Shown here one piece after another: positions 1 to 5,308 of a DNA stretch of 5,641 nt. How positions within the stretch are numbered: position 1 is the stretch's first letter; every line of letters begins with the position of its first letter. The stretch is from positions 1 through 5,641 of the forward strand of contig JAURXE010000244.1 of NCBI GenBank assembly GCA_030654635.1, written 5' to 3'. A program made the position numbers and the translations under genes. Source of the stretch: Pseudomonas sp. GTDB lineage: Bacteria; Pseudomonadota; Gammaproteobacteria; Pseudomonadales; Pseudomonadaceae. A model generated the notes under the pieces. That model was not told the origin of the DNA, made no database searches, and worked only from the letters and a program-made list of their open reading frames with translations.

Positions 1-708
1 GCGGCGCTGGCGCGTAGCGTAGTCAGCCAGCGCGGCGCGCATGGCATGGTGTTTGAAATCCGGCCAGAACAGGTCGGAAAAATACAGTTCGGCATAGGCC
101 AACTGCCACAGCAAAAAGTTGCTGATGCGATGCTCGCCACCAGTGCGGATGCACAGATCCGGCAATGGCAGGCCCGCAGTCACCAACTGCCCCTCGAGCA
201 ACTGCGCATCGATTTGCTCAACGTGCAGCGTGCCAGCCTGAACCTTGCGCGCCAAAGCCTGGGCGGCCTGGACGATATCCCACTGACCACCGTAGTTGGC
301 TGCCACCTGCAGGACAAACTTACTAGGCCCGGCGGTTTCCGCTTCGGCCGCCAGCATGGCGGCCTGCAACTCTGGATGAAAGCGCGAGCGATCACCGATG
401 ATGCGCAGGCTGATTTCATTCTCTTTGAGCTTTTTCGCCTCGCGACGCAATGCCCGTAGAAACAACTCCATCAACGCACTGACTTCTTCGGCGGGCCGCT
501 GCCAGTTTTCACTGGAGAAGGCAAACAGGGTCAGCACCTCGACCCCCGCCTCGGCGCACACTTTAATGACCGCACGCACCGCATCTACACCGGCTTTATG
601 CCCGGCAACACCGGGCAGCAAGCGTTTTTTGGCCCAGCGATTGTTGCCATCCATGATGATCGCAACATGCCGCGGCACAGCAGCAGACACTGATTTAGTC
701 TTATCCAT
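1..708 (-). CDS. uppS: Undecaprenyl diphosphate synthase (cis-prenyltransferase), 3' end cut by window edge
   Basis: Condenses isopentenyl diphosphate units onto farnesyl diphosphate in cis to make undecaprenyl diphosphate, the lipid carrier for peptidoglycan and O-antigen. The reverse strand is open from the ATG at 708 to base 1 (236 codons, no stop). It carries the family signatures: HVAIIMDGNNRWAKKR at residues 14-29 with catalytic Asp20, the FAFSSENWQRP segment near 63-73, and the diphosphate-binding RTGGEHRISNF at 188-198 followed by WQLAYAELYF with Glu207. From memory the Pseudomonas protein is about 250 residues, so roughly 15 C-terminal residues lie outside. Asn23 replaces the Gly of the common MDGNGRWA motif, which is usual in Pseudomonas. 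The gene starts 14 bases after the frr stop with no convincing Shine-Dalgarno sequence, so translation is probably coupled to frr. cdsA and dxr usually follow in this genus but are outside the window. Confidence 0.96.
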   Translation of the reverse strand, partial: MDKTKSVSAAVPRHVAIIMDGNNRWAKKRLLPGVAGHKAGVDAVRAVIKVCAEAGVEVLTLFAFSSENWQRPAEEVSALMELFLRALRREAKKLKENEISLRIIGDRSRFHPELQAAMLAAEAETAGPSKFVLQVAANYGGQWDIVQAAQALARKVQAGTLHVEQIDAQLLEGQLVTAGLPLPDLCIRTGGEHRISNFLLWQLAYAELYFSDLFWPDFKHHAMRAALADYATRQRR

Positions 709-722
709 GACGATACTGACCG

Positions 723-1280
723 CTAAACGGCCATCAAATCCGCTTCTTTCTGCTTCACGGCCACTTCGATCTCGGCCACGAACTTATCGGTCAGTTTCTG
801 CACATCATCAGCTGCACGACGCTCTTCGTCTTCACTGATGTCTTTGTCTTTAACCAGGTCTTTCAACTGGCTCAAGGCATCGCGACGGATATTGCGCACC
901 GCCACACGACCATCTTCCGCCGCATCACGGGCCTGCTTGGTGAAGCCCTTGCGGGTTTCTTCCGTCAGCGCCGGCATGGAAATCAGCAGCAACTCGCCCA
1001 AGTTGGTCGGATTGAAACCCAGACCGGAGCTCTGGATCGCCTTGTCGACGGCCGCCAGCATATTGCGCTCGAAAGCCACCACTTGCAGGGTGCGCGAATC
1101 CTTGACGGTCACGTTGGCGACCTGGTTCAGCGGGGTATCGGCACCGTAGTAAGGCACCATCACGCCACCCAGAATGCTCGGGTGAGCCTGACCTGTACGG
1201 ATACGGCTAAACGCATGGAGCAGCGACTCCAGGCTCTTTTGCATACGTTCTTGAGTGTCTTTTTTGATTTCATTGATCAT
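723..1280 (-). CDS. frr: Ribosome recycling factor (RRF)
   Basis: With EF-G it splits the post-termination 70S ribosome so that subunits, tRNA and mRNA are released for a new round; cytoplasmic and essential in bacteria. The 185-residue product equals the canonical length. It opens [16 protein letters not shown], carries the KDSRTLQV segment near 60-67, and has [10 protein letters not shown] at 126-135 with the conserved Arg132 of the long helical domain, then [11 protein letters not shown] and a [10 protein letters not shown] helix near the C terminus. The ATG overlaps the pyrH stop as ATGA. A strong GAGGAG ribosome site (1289-1294) lies inside the last codons of pyrH, 8 bases before the start. 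This arrangement implies translational coupling with pyrH. No promoter of its own is evident. uppS follows after 14 bases. Confidence 0.98.
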   Translation of the reverse strand: MINEIKKDTQERMQKSLESLLHAFSRIRTGQAHPSILGGVMVPYYGADTPLNQVANVTVKDSRTLQVVAFERNMLAAVDKAIQSSGLGFNPTNLGELLLISMPALTEETRKGFTKQARDAAEDGRVAVRNIRRDALSQLKDLVKDKDISEDEERRAADDVQKLTDKFVAEIEVAVKQKEADLMAV

Positions 1281-2020
1281 TGTTTGTTCTCCTCAATCAG
1301 AGTTCCTTCGGCGCCACCGAGGACGATATTCAACAACGCACCGGGCTTGTTCATATTGAACACCCGCAATGGCATGTTGTGGTCACGGCACAGGCAAATA
1401 GCGGTCAGGTCCATCACACCGAGCTTACGATCCAGCACTTCGTCGTAGCTCAGGTGGTCGAATTTTTCCGCGTGCGGGTCTTTGAACGGGTCAGCAGTGT
1501 AAACGCCATCCACCTTAGTCGCCTTCAAAACCACGTCGGCATCAATTTCGATGGCGCGCAGGCAGGCAGCCGAGTCGGTGGTGAAAAACGGATTACCAGT
1601 GCCGGCGGCAAAGATCACCACTTCACCGGTTTTCAGATGGCGCATGGCTTTGCGGCGATCGTAGTGATCGGTCACGCCGACCATGCTAATGGCCGACATC
1701 ACCAGGGCCGGGATATTCGAACGCTCCAGCGCGTCGCGCATGGCCAAGGCGTTCATCACAGTGGCGAGCATGCCCATGTGGTCGCCGGTGACTCGATCCA
1801 TACCCGCAGCGCTGAGCGCCGCGCCACGAAACAGGTTACCACCACCGATCACCAGACCGACCTGAACGCCGATACCGACCAACTGGCCGACTTCCAGCGC
1901 CATCCGATCAAGCACCTTAGGATCAATACCGAAGTCTTCCGAGCCTATCAAGGCTTCGCCGCTTAGCTTGAGTAAAATGCGGTTATAGCGCGGTTGACGA
2001 CCATTGACCTGCTGAGCCAT
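1277..2020 (-). CDS. pyrH: UMP kinase (uridylate kinase)
   Basis: Phosphorylates UMP to UDP with ATP, an essential step of pyrimidine nucleotide synthesis; bacterial enzymes are hexamers of the amino-acid-kinase fold, activated by GTP and inhibited by UTP. Visible motifs: [11 protein letters not shown] with Lys18, the glycine loop [12 protein letters not shown] at 55-66, the [15 protein letters not shown] segment at 79-93, [12 protein letters not shown] at 141-152 (UMP/phosphate contacts), [12 protein letters not shown] at 167-178, and FNMNKPGAL near the C terminus. I chose the ATG at 2020 (247 aa): an AGGAGA site sits 7 bases upstream (2028-2033) and the protein then begins [20 protein letters not shown] as in Pseudomonas. 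A GTG at 2059 would add 13 residues but has no support. Its TGA overlaps the frr ATG. A candidate promoter lies about 70 bases upstream, so it may be expressed partly independently of rpsB-tsf. Confidence 0.97.
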   Translation of the reverse strand: MAQQVNGRQPRYNRILLKLSGEALIGSEDFGIDPKVLDRMALEVGQLVGIGVQVGLVIGGGNLFRGAALSAAGMDRVTGDHMGMLATVMNALAMRDALERSNIPALVMSAISMVGVTDHYDRRKAMRHLKTGEVVIFAAGTGNPFFTTDSAACLRAIEIDADVVLKATKVDGVYTADPFKDPHAEKFDHLSYDEVLDRKLGVMDLTAICLCRDHNMPLRVFNMNKPGALLNIVLGGAEGTLIEENKQ

Positions 2021-2027
2021 GCGTATT

Positions 2028-2033
2028 TCTCCT
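2028..2033 (-). promoter_or_regulatory. pyrH ribosome binding site
   Basis: AGGAGA on the reverse strand, 7 bases before the ATG at 2020. It settles the pyrH start against the longer in-frame GTG at 2059. Confidence 0.85.
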
Positions 2034-2063
2034 GCGGCGTTTAAAGACTGTGCGTACACGGCC

Positions 2064-2116
2064 GAGCAATGTCAGCCGCGCTTGCGATTATGAACGGTCA
2101 CCTGAGCAACGTCAGC
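2064..2116 (-). repeat. Two direct copies of a 13-base motif flanking the pyrH promoter
   Basis: On the reverse strand GCTGACGTTGCTC (2104-2116) and GCTGACATTGCTC (2064-2076) differ at one base and are exactly 40 bases apart. The upstream copy contains the proposed -35 hexamer CTGACG of pyrH; the downstream copy lies at and just after the predicted transcription start. Such spacing suits a pair of operators or a duplicated promoter piece, but no known regulator site is recognised. Coincidence is possible in a short region. Confidence 0.5.
2087..2115 (-). promoter_or_regulatory. Candidate sigma-70 promoter for pyrH-frr-uppS
   Basis: On the reverse strand -35 CTGACG (2110-2115) and -10 CATAAT (2087-2092) are separated by 17 bases, matching the consensus at 4 and 5 of 6 positions. 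Transcription would begin near 2080, giving a leader of about 60 bases. Placement downstream of the tsf terminator-like hairpin agrees with pyrH having its own promoter, as it does in E. coli. Confidence 0.6.
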
Positions 2117-2147
2117 AGCACTTTGTGTCTTGACGCAAAAGTGCTGC
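2115..2147. repeat. 10-bp perfect inverted repeat upstream of pyrH promoter
   Basis: GCAGCACTTT at 2115-2124 pairs with AAAGTGCTGC at 2138-2147 around a 13-base loop. No T-run follows on either strand, so it is not an intrinsic terminator. It abuts the proposed pyrH -35 and overlaps a second palindrome, GCTGCGCAGC (2143-2152). It could be an operator or an RNA hairpin in read-through transcripts from tsf. Confidence 0.6.
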
Positions 2148-2183
2148 GCAGCTTCCAGCGAAACTGCCACCCCTATTTGACAA

Positions 2184-2213
2184 AGAGGCCGCGCGCGTTA
2201 GCGGGCAGCCTCT
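2184..2213 (-). terminator. Probable Rho-independent terminator after tsf
   Basis: In the tsf transcript AGAGGC (2213-2208) pairs with GCCTCT (2189-2184), and an inner CGC/GCG stem lies beyond a 4-base bulge, with an 8-base loop. The hairpin begins 25 bases past the tsf stop and is followed by TTG, so the U tract is short and termination may be partial, allowing read-through into pyrH. Confidence 0.55.
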
Positions 2214-2238
2214 CTGGGGCGACAGCGGTTAAGCGGTC

Positions 2239-3108
2239 TTACTTCTGGCTGGCAGCCAGTTGTGCAGCAACTTCAGCGGCGAAATCAACTTCACCCTTAT
2301 CAATGCCTTCACCCACGCCGTAGCGGGTGAACGAAATGATTTCAGCGCCGGCTTTCTTGGCCAGAGCACCAACAGTCACCTCTGGATTCTTAACAAAAGG
2401 CTGCTCAACCAAGCTGGCTTCGGCGAGGAACTTCTGAATGCGACCAGCAATCATTTTTTCAACGATTTCAGCTGGCTTACCCTTCATTTTGTCTTCGTTC
2501 AGGCTCATGAAAACAGCCTTCTCGCGAGCAACAGCCTCTTCAGACACTTCAGAGGTGTGCAGGAACTCTGGGTTGCTTGCCGCTACGTGCATGGCAATGT
2601 CGCGAGCCAATTCACTGTCGCCACCCTTCAGGGAAACGATTACGCCGATCTTGTTGCCGTGCAGGTAAGCACCCAACACGTCGCCTTCAACACGGGTCAA
2701 ACGACGGATATTGACGTTCTCGCCTACTTTACCAACCAGCTCAACCCGAGCAGTTTCGCGTGAGGCAACCAGTGGAGCAGCGTCGGTCAGCTTCTCGGCC
2801 AGAGCCTGGTCGATGCTGTCGCTAACGAACTTCTTGAAGTCGTCCTGCAGGGCCAGGAAGTCAGTCTGCGAGTTCACTTCCATGATCACGGCAGTCTTGT
2901 TGTCATCGCTCAACTTGACCGCGATAGCACCTTCGGCAGCCACGTTACCGGCTTTCTTGGCAGCCTTGATGGCGCCAGATGCACGCATATCGTCGATGGC
3001 TTTTTCGATGTCGCCGCCGGCCTTAGTCAAGGCCTTTTTGCAATCCATCATGCCTTCGCCAGTGCGCTCGCGCAGTTCTTTAACCATTGCTGCTGTAATT
3101 TCTGCCAT
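2239..3108 (-). CDS. tsf: Translation elongation factor Ts (EF-Ts)
   Basis: Nucleotide exchange factor that releases GDP from EF-Tu so it can reload with GTP during elongation; cytoplasmic. The 289-residue length matches Pseudomonas EF-Ts. The N-terminal UBA-like domain shows ITAAMVKELRERTGEGMMDCKKAL (residues 4-27) and the helix GGDIEKAIDDMRASG. The exchange-loop motif reads NSQTDFLA at 79-86 (usually TDFVA), with the conserved Asp83-Phe84 pair that disturbs the Mg site of EF-Tu. The central core includes HVAASNPEFL (174-183) and the C-terminal part contains VEQPFVKNPEVTV and RYGVGEGIDKGEVDFAAEV. The ATG at 3108 has an AGAGGA site 8 bases upstream (3117-3122). It follows rpsB in the conserved rpsB-tsf order, but the spacer holds a strong terminator hairpin, so its expression may be lower than, or uncoupled from, rpsB. 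Confidence 0.98.
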   Translation of the reverse strand: MAEITAAMVKELRERTGEGMMDCKKALTKAGGDIEKAIDDMRASGAIKAAKKAGNVAAEGAIAVKLSDDNKTAVIMEVNSQTDFLALQDDFKKFVSDSIDQALAEKLTDAAPLVASRETARVELVGKVGENVNIRRLTRVEGDVLGAYLHGNKIGVIVSLKGGDSELARDIAMHVAASNPEFLHTSEVSEEAVAREKAVFMSLNEDKMKGKPAEIVEKMIAGRIQKFLAEASLVEQPFVKNPEVTVGALAKKAGAEIISFTRYGVGEGIDKGEVDFAAEVAAQLAASQK

Positions 3109-3135
3109 GTCTAAAATCCTCTTGGATAGGTTTTA

Positions 3136-3238
3136 ACCATTCCACCCGAGCATCCGGGCGATCAATTCTTGGTGTTACGTAAACAGAGGCCTGGGCCGCA
3201 GCTCTCACCATTTCACCCGGTATCCGGATGATCAATTC
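3136..3238 (-). repeat. Paired hairpin repeats in the tsf leader
   Basis: Two related blocks, 3136-3168 (33 bases) and 3207-3238 (32 bases), lie about 71 bases apart and differ by five substitutions, all transitions, plus one indel. On the reverse strand each reads GAATTGATC, a 7-pair hairpin, then G(G/A)AATGGT. The hairpin of the upstream copy is CATCCGG-ATA-CCGGGTG (3230-3214); that of the tsf-proximal copy is CGCCCGG-ATGC-TCGGGTG (3160-3143). Three of the seven pairs differ between copies and all remain Watson-Crick or G-U. They sit between the rpsB/tsf terminator hairpin and the tsf ribosome site. Function unknown; a protein or RNA binding element, or a decayed duplication, are both possible. 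Confidence 0.65.
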
Positions 3239-3245
3239 GCGAGTG

Positions 3246-3274
3246 GCAAAAAGGGGGCTTAGCCCCCTTTTTGC
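3246..3274 (-). terminator. Strong intrinsic terminator/attenuator between rpsB and tsf
   Basis: A perfect 13-bp stem (3246-3258 with 3262-3274) with a 3-base loop. Its core is AAAAAGGGGGC and GCCCCCTTTTT, so a G/C-rich stem is flanked by an A run and a T run and could terminate on either strand. It starts 29 bases past the rpsB stop. As tsf follows without an obvious promoter, it probably acts as a partial terminator setting the S2 to EF-Ts ratio. Confidence 0.85.
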
Positions 3275-3282
3275 GTACTGAC

Positions 3283-3297
3283 AGACGCTAGGCGTCT
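3283..3297. repeat. Small hairpin just after the rpsB stop
   Basis: AGACGC (3283-3288) and GCGTCT (3292-3297) form a 6-bp stem with a 3-base loop, 5 bases downstream of the rpsB stop. On the plus strand it is followed by a short T run (3297-3300), so it could act as a weak terminator against antisense transcription; on the rpsB strand it has no T tract. Confidence 0.5.
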
Positions 3298-3302
3298 TTT
3301 AC

Positions 3303-4055
3303 TCAGCCTTCGGCAGCTTCAGCAGCCGGTGCTTGAGCAACAAACTCTTCAGCCAGCACTGTGCCGCCATTAGCATTGTTGCGACCACGGATTACCGCAT
3401 CAGCCATGGCAACCATGTACAGCTGGATGGCGCGAATGGCGTCATCGTTACCTGGAATGATGTAATCAACACCTTCTGGGCTGCTGTTGGTGTCGACGAT
3501 GCCGATAACCGGAATGCCCAACTTGTTGGCTTCGGTGATGGCAATGCGTTCGTGATCAACGTCGATAACGAACAATGCGTCAGGCAGGCCGCCCATATCC
3601 TTGATACCACCCAGGCTGCGATCCAATTTGATCAGATCACGGGAACGCATCAGCGCTTCTTTCTTGGTCAGCTTGGTGAAAGTGCCGTCTTGCGACTGAA
3701 TTTCCAGATCGCGCAGGCGCTTGATCGAGGCACGGATGGTTTTGTAGTTGGTGAGCATGCCGCCCAACCAACGGTGATCAACGAACGGCGAGCCACAACG
3801 AGCAGCTTCTTCGCGGATGATCTTGCCAGCAGCACGCTTGGTGCCGACGAACATGATTTTGTTTTTGCCCGAAGCCAGTTTCTCAACGAAAGCCAAAGCT
3901 TCGTTGAACATCGGCAGGGTTTTTTCAAGGTTGATGATGTGGATCTTGTTACGCGCGCCGAAAATGTACTTACCCATTTTCGGGTTCCAGTAACGGGTCT
4001 GGTGACCGAAGTGCACACCGGCCTTCAGCATATCGCGCATATTTACGTGGGACAT
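3303..4055 (-). CDS. rpsB: 30S ribosomal protein S2
   Basis: Component of the small ribosomal subunit, binding near the platform late in assembly next to S1, needed for initiation. The 250-residue product starts [20 protein letters not shown], followed by [16 protein letters not shown] and [13 protein letters not shown]. The coiled-coil insertion is seen around 105-150 ([30 protein letters not shown]), then [13 protein letters not shown] (154-166) and [19 protein letters not shown] (188-206), both family signatures. The Ala/Glu-rich tail (from about 235) is variable in the family. The ATG at 4055 has AAGGAA (4061-4066) 5 bases upstream. Upstream lie a folded leader and an extended -10 promoter; in E. 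coli S2 represses its own rpsB-tsf mRNA through the leader, which is likely but unproven here. Confidence 0.98.
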   Translation of the reverse strand: MSHVNMRDMLKAGVHFGHQTRYWNPKMGKYIFGARNKIHIINLEKTLPMFNEALAFVEKLASGKNKIMFVGTKRAAGKIIREEAARCGSPFVDHRWLGGMLTNYKTIRASIKRLRDLEIQSQDGTFTKLTKKEALMRSRDLIKLDRSLGGIKDMGGLPDALFVIDVDHERIAITEANKLGIPVIGIVDTNSSPEGVDYIIPGNDDAIRAIQLYMVAMADAVIRGRNNANGGTVLAEEFVAQAPAAEAAEG

Positions 4056-4100
4056 GGTCGTTCCTTAAATTAAATAGGGTTAGGCCTCCACGCATCCCAA

Positions 4101-4139
4101 TGACCAACTTGCAGAGTCTCTCTACAAGCACCCAGGTCA
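4101..4139 (-). promoter_or_regulatory. rpsB mRNA leader stem-loop (candidate S2 autoregulatory element)
   Basis: In the rpsB transcript TGACC (4139-4135) pairs with GGTCA (4105-4101) as an outer 5-bp stem. Beyond an asymmetric internal loop (6 and 2 bases) an inner 9-bp stem (4128-4120 with 4116-4108, one G-U pair) is closed by the loop AGA. It ends 45 bases before the ATG. S2-mediated autogenous control via the rpsB 5' UTR is established in E. coli and reported as widespread in gammaproteobacteria; that this hairpin is the equivalent is inference. Confidence 0.55.
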
Positions 4140-4197
4140 CCGTGTCGATACGTGTGTGGGTTTAAGCTCTACCGGCACTGCCCGTAAAGCGGCGCAC

Positions 4198-4208
4198 TTT
4201 ATATCACA
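4198..4208 (-). promoter_or_regulatory. rpsB promoter, extended -10 with GC-rich discriminator
   Basis: On the reverse strand TGTG (4208-4205), one base, then TATAAA (4203-4198): an extended -10 element. Downstream comes GTGCGCC, a G/C-rich discriminator of the type found at stringently controlled translation promoters. The position 17 bases upstream (4221-4226) reads TTTCGC, a poor -35, as is tolerated with an extended -10. Predicted start near 4191 gives a leader of about 135 bases. Confidence 0.7.
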
Positions 4209-4230
4209 AGATCGCCCGCAGCGAAACCGC

Positions 4231-4376
4231 TAACAGACCGTTGAAAAATGTAGCGAGCGACGGCTAGGCAAGGCGAAATCAGCCGAAAAAGCACAGTGTA
4301 CGAGTAGTACATGAGCATTTTGAGGCTGATTTCAACGCCGCATGGCCTAGCGCAGTAGTTTTTCAACGGCCTGTTA
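4231..4376. mobile_element. MITE-like 146-bp imperfect palindrome between rpsB and map
   Basis: The ends are 18-base terminal inverted repeats with one mismatch: TAACAGACCGTTGAAAAA at 4231-4248 and the complement of TAACAGGCCGTTGAAAAA at 4359-4376. Inner arms also match, notably GAAATCAGCC (4275-4284) against GGCTGATTTC (4324-4333), and the centre holds TGTAC (4297-4301) and GTACA (4307-4311). The whole is symmetric about 4304 with no coding capacity. This fits a non-autonomous miniature inverted-repeat element. No long target duplication is visible; TA is present at both outer ends, so a TA-targeting (Tc1/mariner/IS630-type) transposase is conceivable but unproven. An extragenic cruciform repeat of REP type is the alternative. 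Confidence 0.75.
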
Positions 4377-4425
4377 AAGGCTATCGATAACTGCAACGGC
4401 ACTGGGTGGCTCGACCGCCTGGGTC

Positions 4426-4434
4426 TGTTAGAAT
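4426..4434 (+). promoter_or_regulatory. Candidate map-glnD promoter (extended -10)
   Basis: TGTTAGAAT gives an extended -10 (TGn at 4426-4428, TAGAAT at 4429-4434, 5 of 6 to consensus), followed by CGCGCC. No good -35 is seen at 16-18 bases spacing. The start would be near 4441, about 44 bases before the map ATG. Confidence 0.55.
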
Positions 4435-4484
4435 CGCGCCTTTGTGTATTCCTGCCTTGCGTCCAGCGCACTGAGAGAGCCCGC

Positions 4485-5267
4485 ATGACCGTCACTATTA
4501 AGACGCCAGCTGAAATCGAAAAAATGCGTATTGCCGGCCGCCTCGCCGCCGAAGTACTGGAGATGATCGGCGAGCACGTCAAACCAGGCGTGACCACCGA
4601 CCAGCTCAACACCATCTGCCACGACTTTATAGTCAACGTGCAGCAGGCGATTCCCGCGCCGCTCAACTACAAAGGCTTCCCCAAGTCGATCTGCACCTCG
4701 ATCAACCACGTGGTGTGCCACGGCATCCCCAACGAGAAGCCGCTTAAAGATGGCGACGTGCTGAACATCGACGTCACCGTCATCAAAGACGGCTACCACG
4801 GCGACACCAGCAAGATGTACATGGTCGGCAAGGTCAGCGAGTGGGCCGAGAAGCTCGCCCGCATCACCCAAGAGTGCATGTACAAGGGCATCGCTCTGGT
4901 AAAACCGGGTGTGCGTCTTGGCGACATTGGTGAAGTGATCCAGAAACACGCCGAGAAAAACGGTTATTCAGTGGTGCGCGAATACTGCGGCCATGGCATT
5001 GGCGCAGTGTTTCATGAAGAGCCGCAAGTGCTGCATTACGGCCGTGCCGGCACCGGCATGGAACTCAAAGAAGGCATGACCCTCACTATTGAGCCGATGA
5101 TTAACCAGGGCCGCGCCGAAACCCGTCTGCTTGGTGATGGCTGGACCGCCATCACCAAGGACCGCAAGCTTTCAGCCCAGTGGGAGCACACCATTTTGGT
5201 GACTGCCACCGGCTATGAAATCTTCACCTTGCGTCAAGACGACACCCTGCCGCGCATCTCGGCTTAA
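4485..5267 (+). CDS. map: Methionine aminopeptidase, type I
   Basis: Removes the initiator methionine from nascent proteins whose second residue is small; a two-metal enzyme of the pita-bread fold, acting at the ribosome after deformylation. The 260-residue length and lack of the insertion typical of type II enzymes indicate type Ia. All metal ligands are present: Asp96 (NIDVTV), Asp107 (YHGDTSKMY), His170 (CGHGIG, 168-173), Glu203 (TIEPMI) and Glu234 (QWEHT); the substrate-side His79 (VCHGIP) and His177 (FHEEP) are also there. The ATG at 4485 is preceded by a modest GAGAG site (4475-4479). It is transcribed away from rpsB, a conserved arrangement in gammaproteobacteria, and glnD follows after 41 bases, suggesting one transcript. 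No oddities seen. Confidence 0.98.
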   Translation: MTVTIKTPAEIEKMRIAGRLAAEVLEMIGEHVKPGVTTDQLNTICHDFIVNVQQAIPAPLNYKGFPKSICTSINHVVCHGIPNEKPLKDGDVLNIDVTVIKDGYHGDTSKMYMVGKVSEWAEKLARITQECMYKGIALVKPGVRLGDIGEVIQKHAEKNGYSVVREYCGHGIGAVFHEEPQVLHYGRAGTGMELKEGMTLTIEPMINQGRAETRLLGDGWTAITKDRKLSAQWEHTILVTATGYEIFTLRQDDTLPRISA

Positions 5268-5308
5268 TCGCCCACTTTGAGCGCTACTTTTAAAAGGAAA
5301 GCCGTTGT

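Noticed and set aside
407..418. 12-base match AGGCTGATTTCA shared by uppS coding sequence and the palindromic element (4323-4334)
   Set aside because: In uppS it encodes conserved family residues (NEISLRI region) and has no flanking similarity, so it is most likely chance.
46..459. Long open frames opposite uppS, frr, pyrH, tsf, rpsB and map
   Set aside because: They are antisense shadows of well-identified conserved genes, with low-complexity or arbitrary composition and no ribosome sites or family motifs.
2021..2059. Longer pyrH start at the GTG ending at 2059, adding 13 residues
   Set aside because: The ATG at 2020 has a strong AGGAGA site at the right distance and gives the family-typical N terminus; the GTG has neither.
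3173..3185. Near-palindrome TGTTACGTAAACA between the two tsf-leader repeats as an operator
   Set aside because: Symmetry is short and broken by one extra base, with no known site matched; too weak to call.
3143..3238. TTGATC with AATGGT in each tsf-leader repeat as tandem sigma-70 promoters (spacers 17 and 18)
   Set aside because: AATGGT matches the -10 consensus at only 3 of 6 positions and lacks the key A at position 5; the inverted repeat pattern explains the conservation better.
4199..4666. Reverse-strand open frame running through the palindromic element into map
   Set aside because: It crosses the inverted repeats, the promoters and the map start; no motif or ribosome site supports it.
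5268..5308. Possible terminator or promoter in the map-glnD gap
   Set aside because: The 41 bases hold only the glnD ribosome site; no stem with T tract and no convincing -35/-10 pair.
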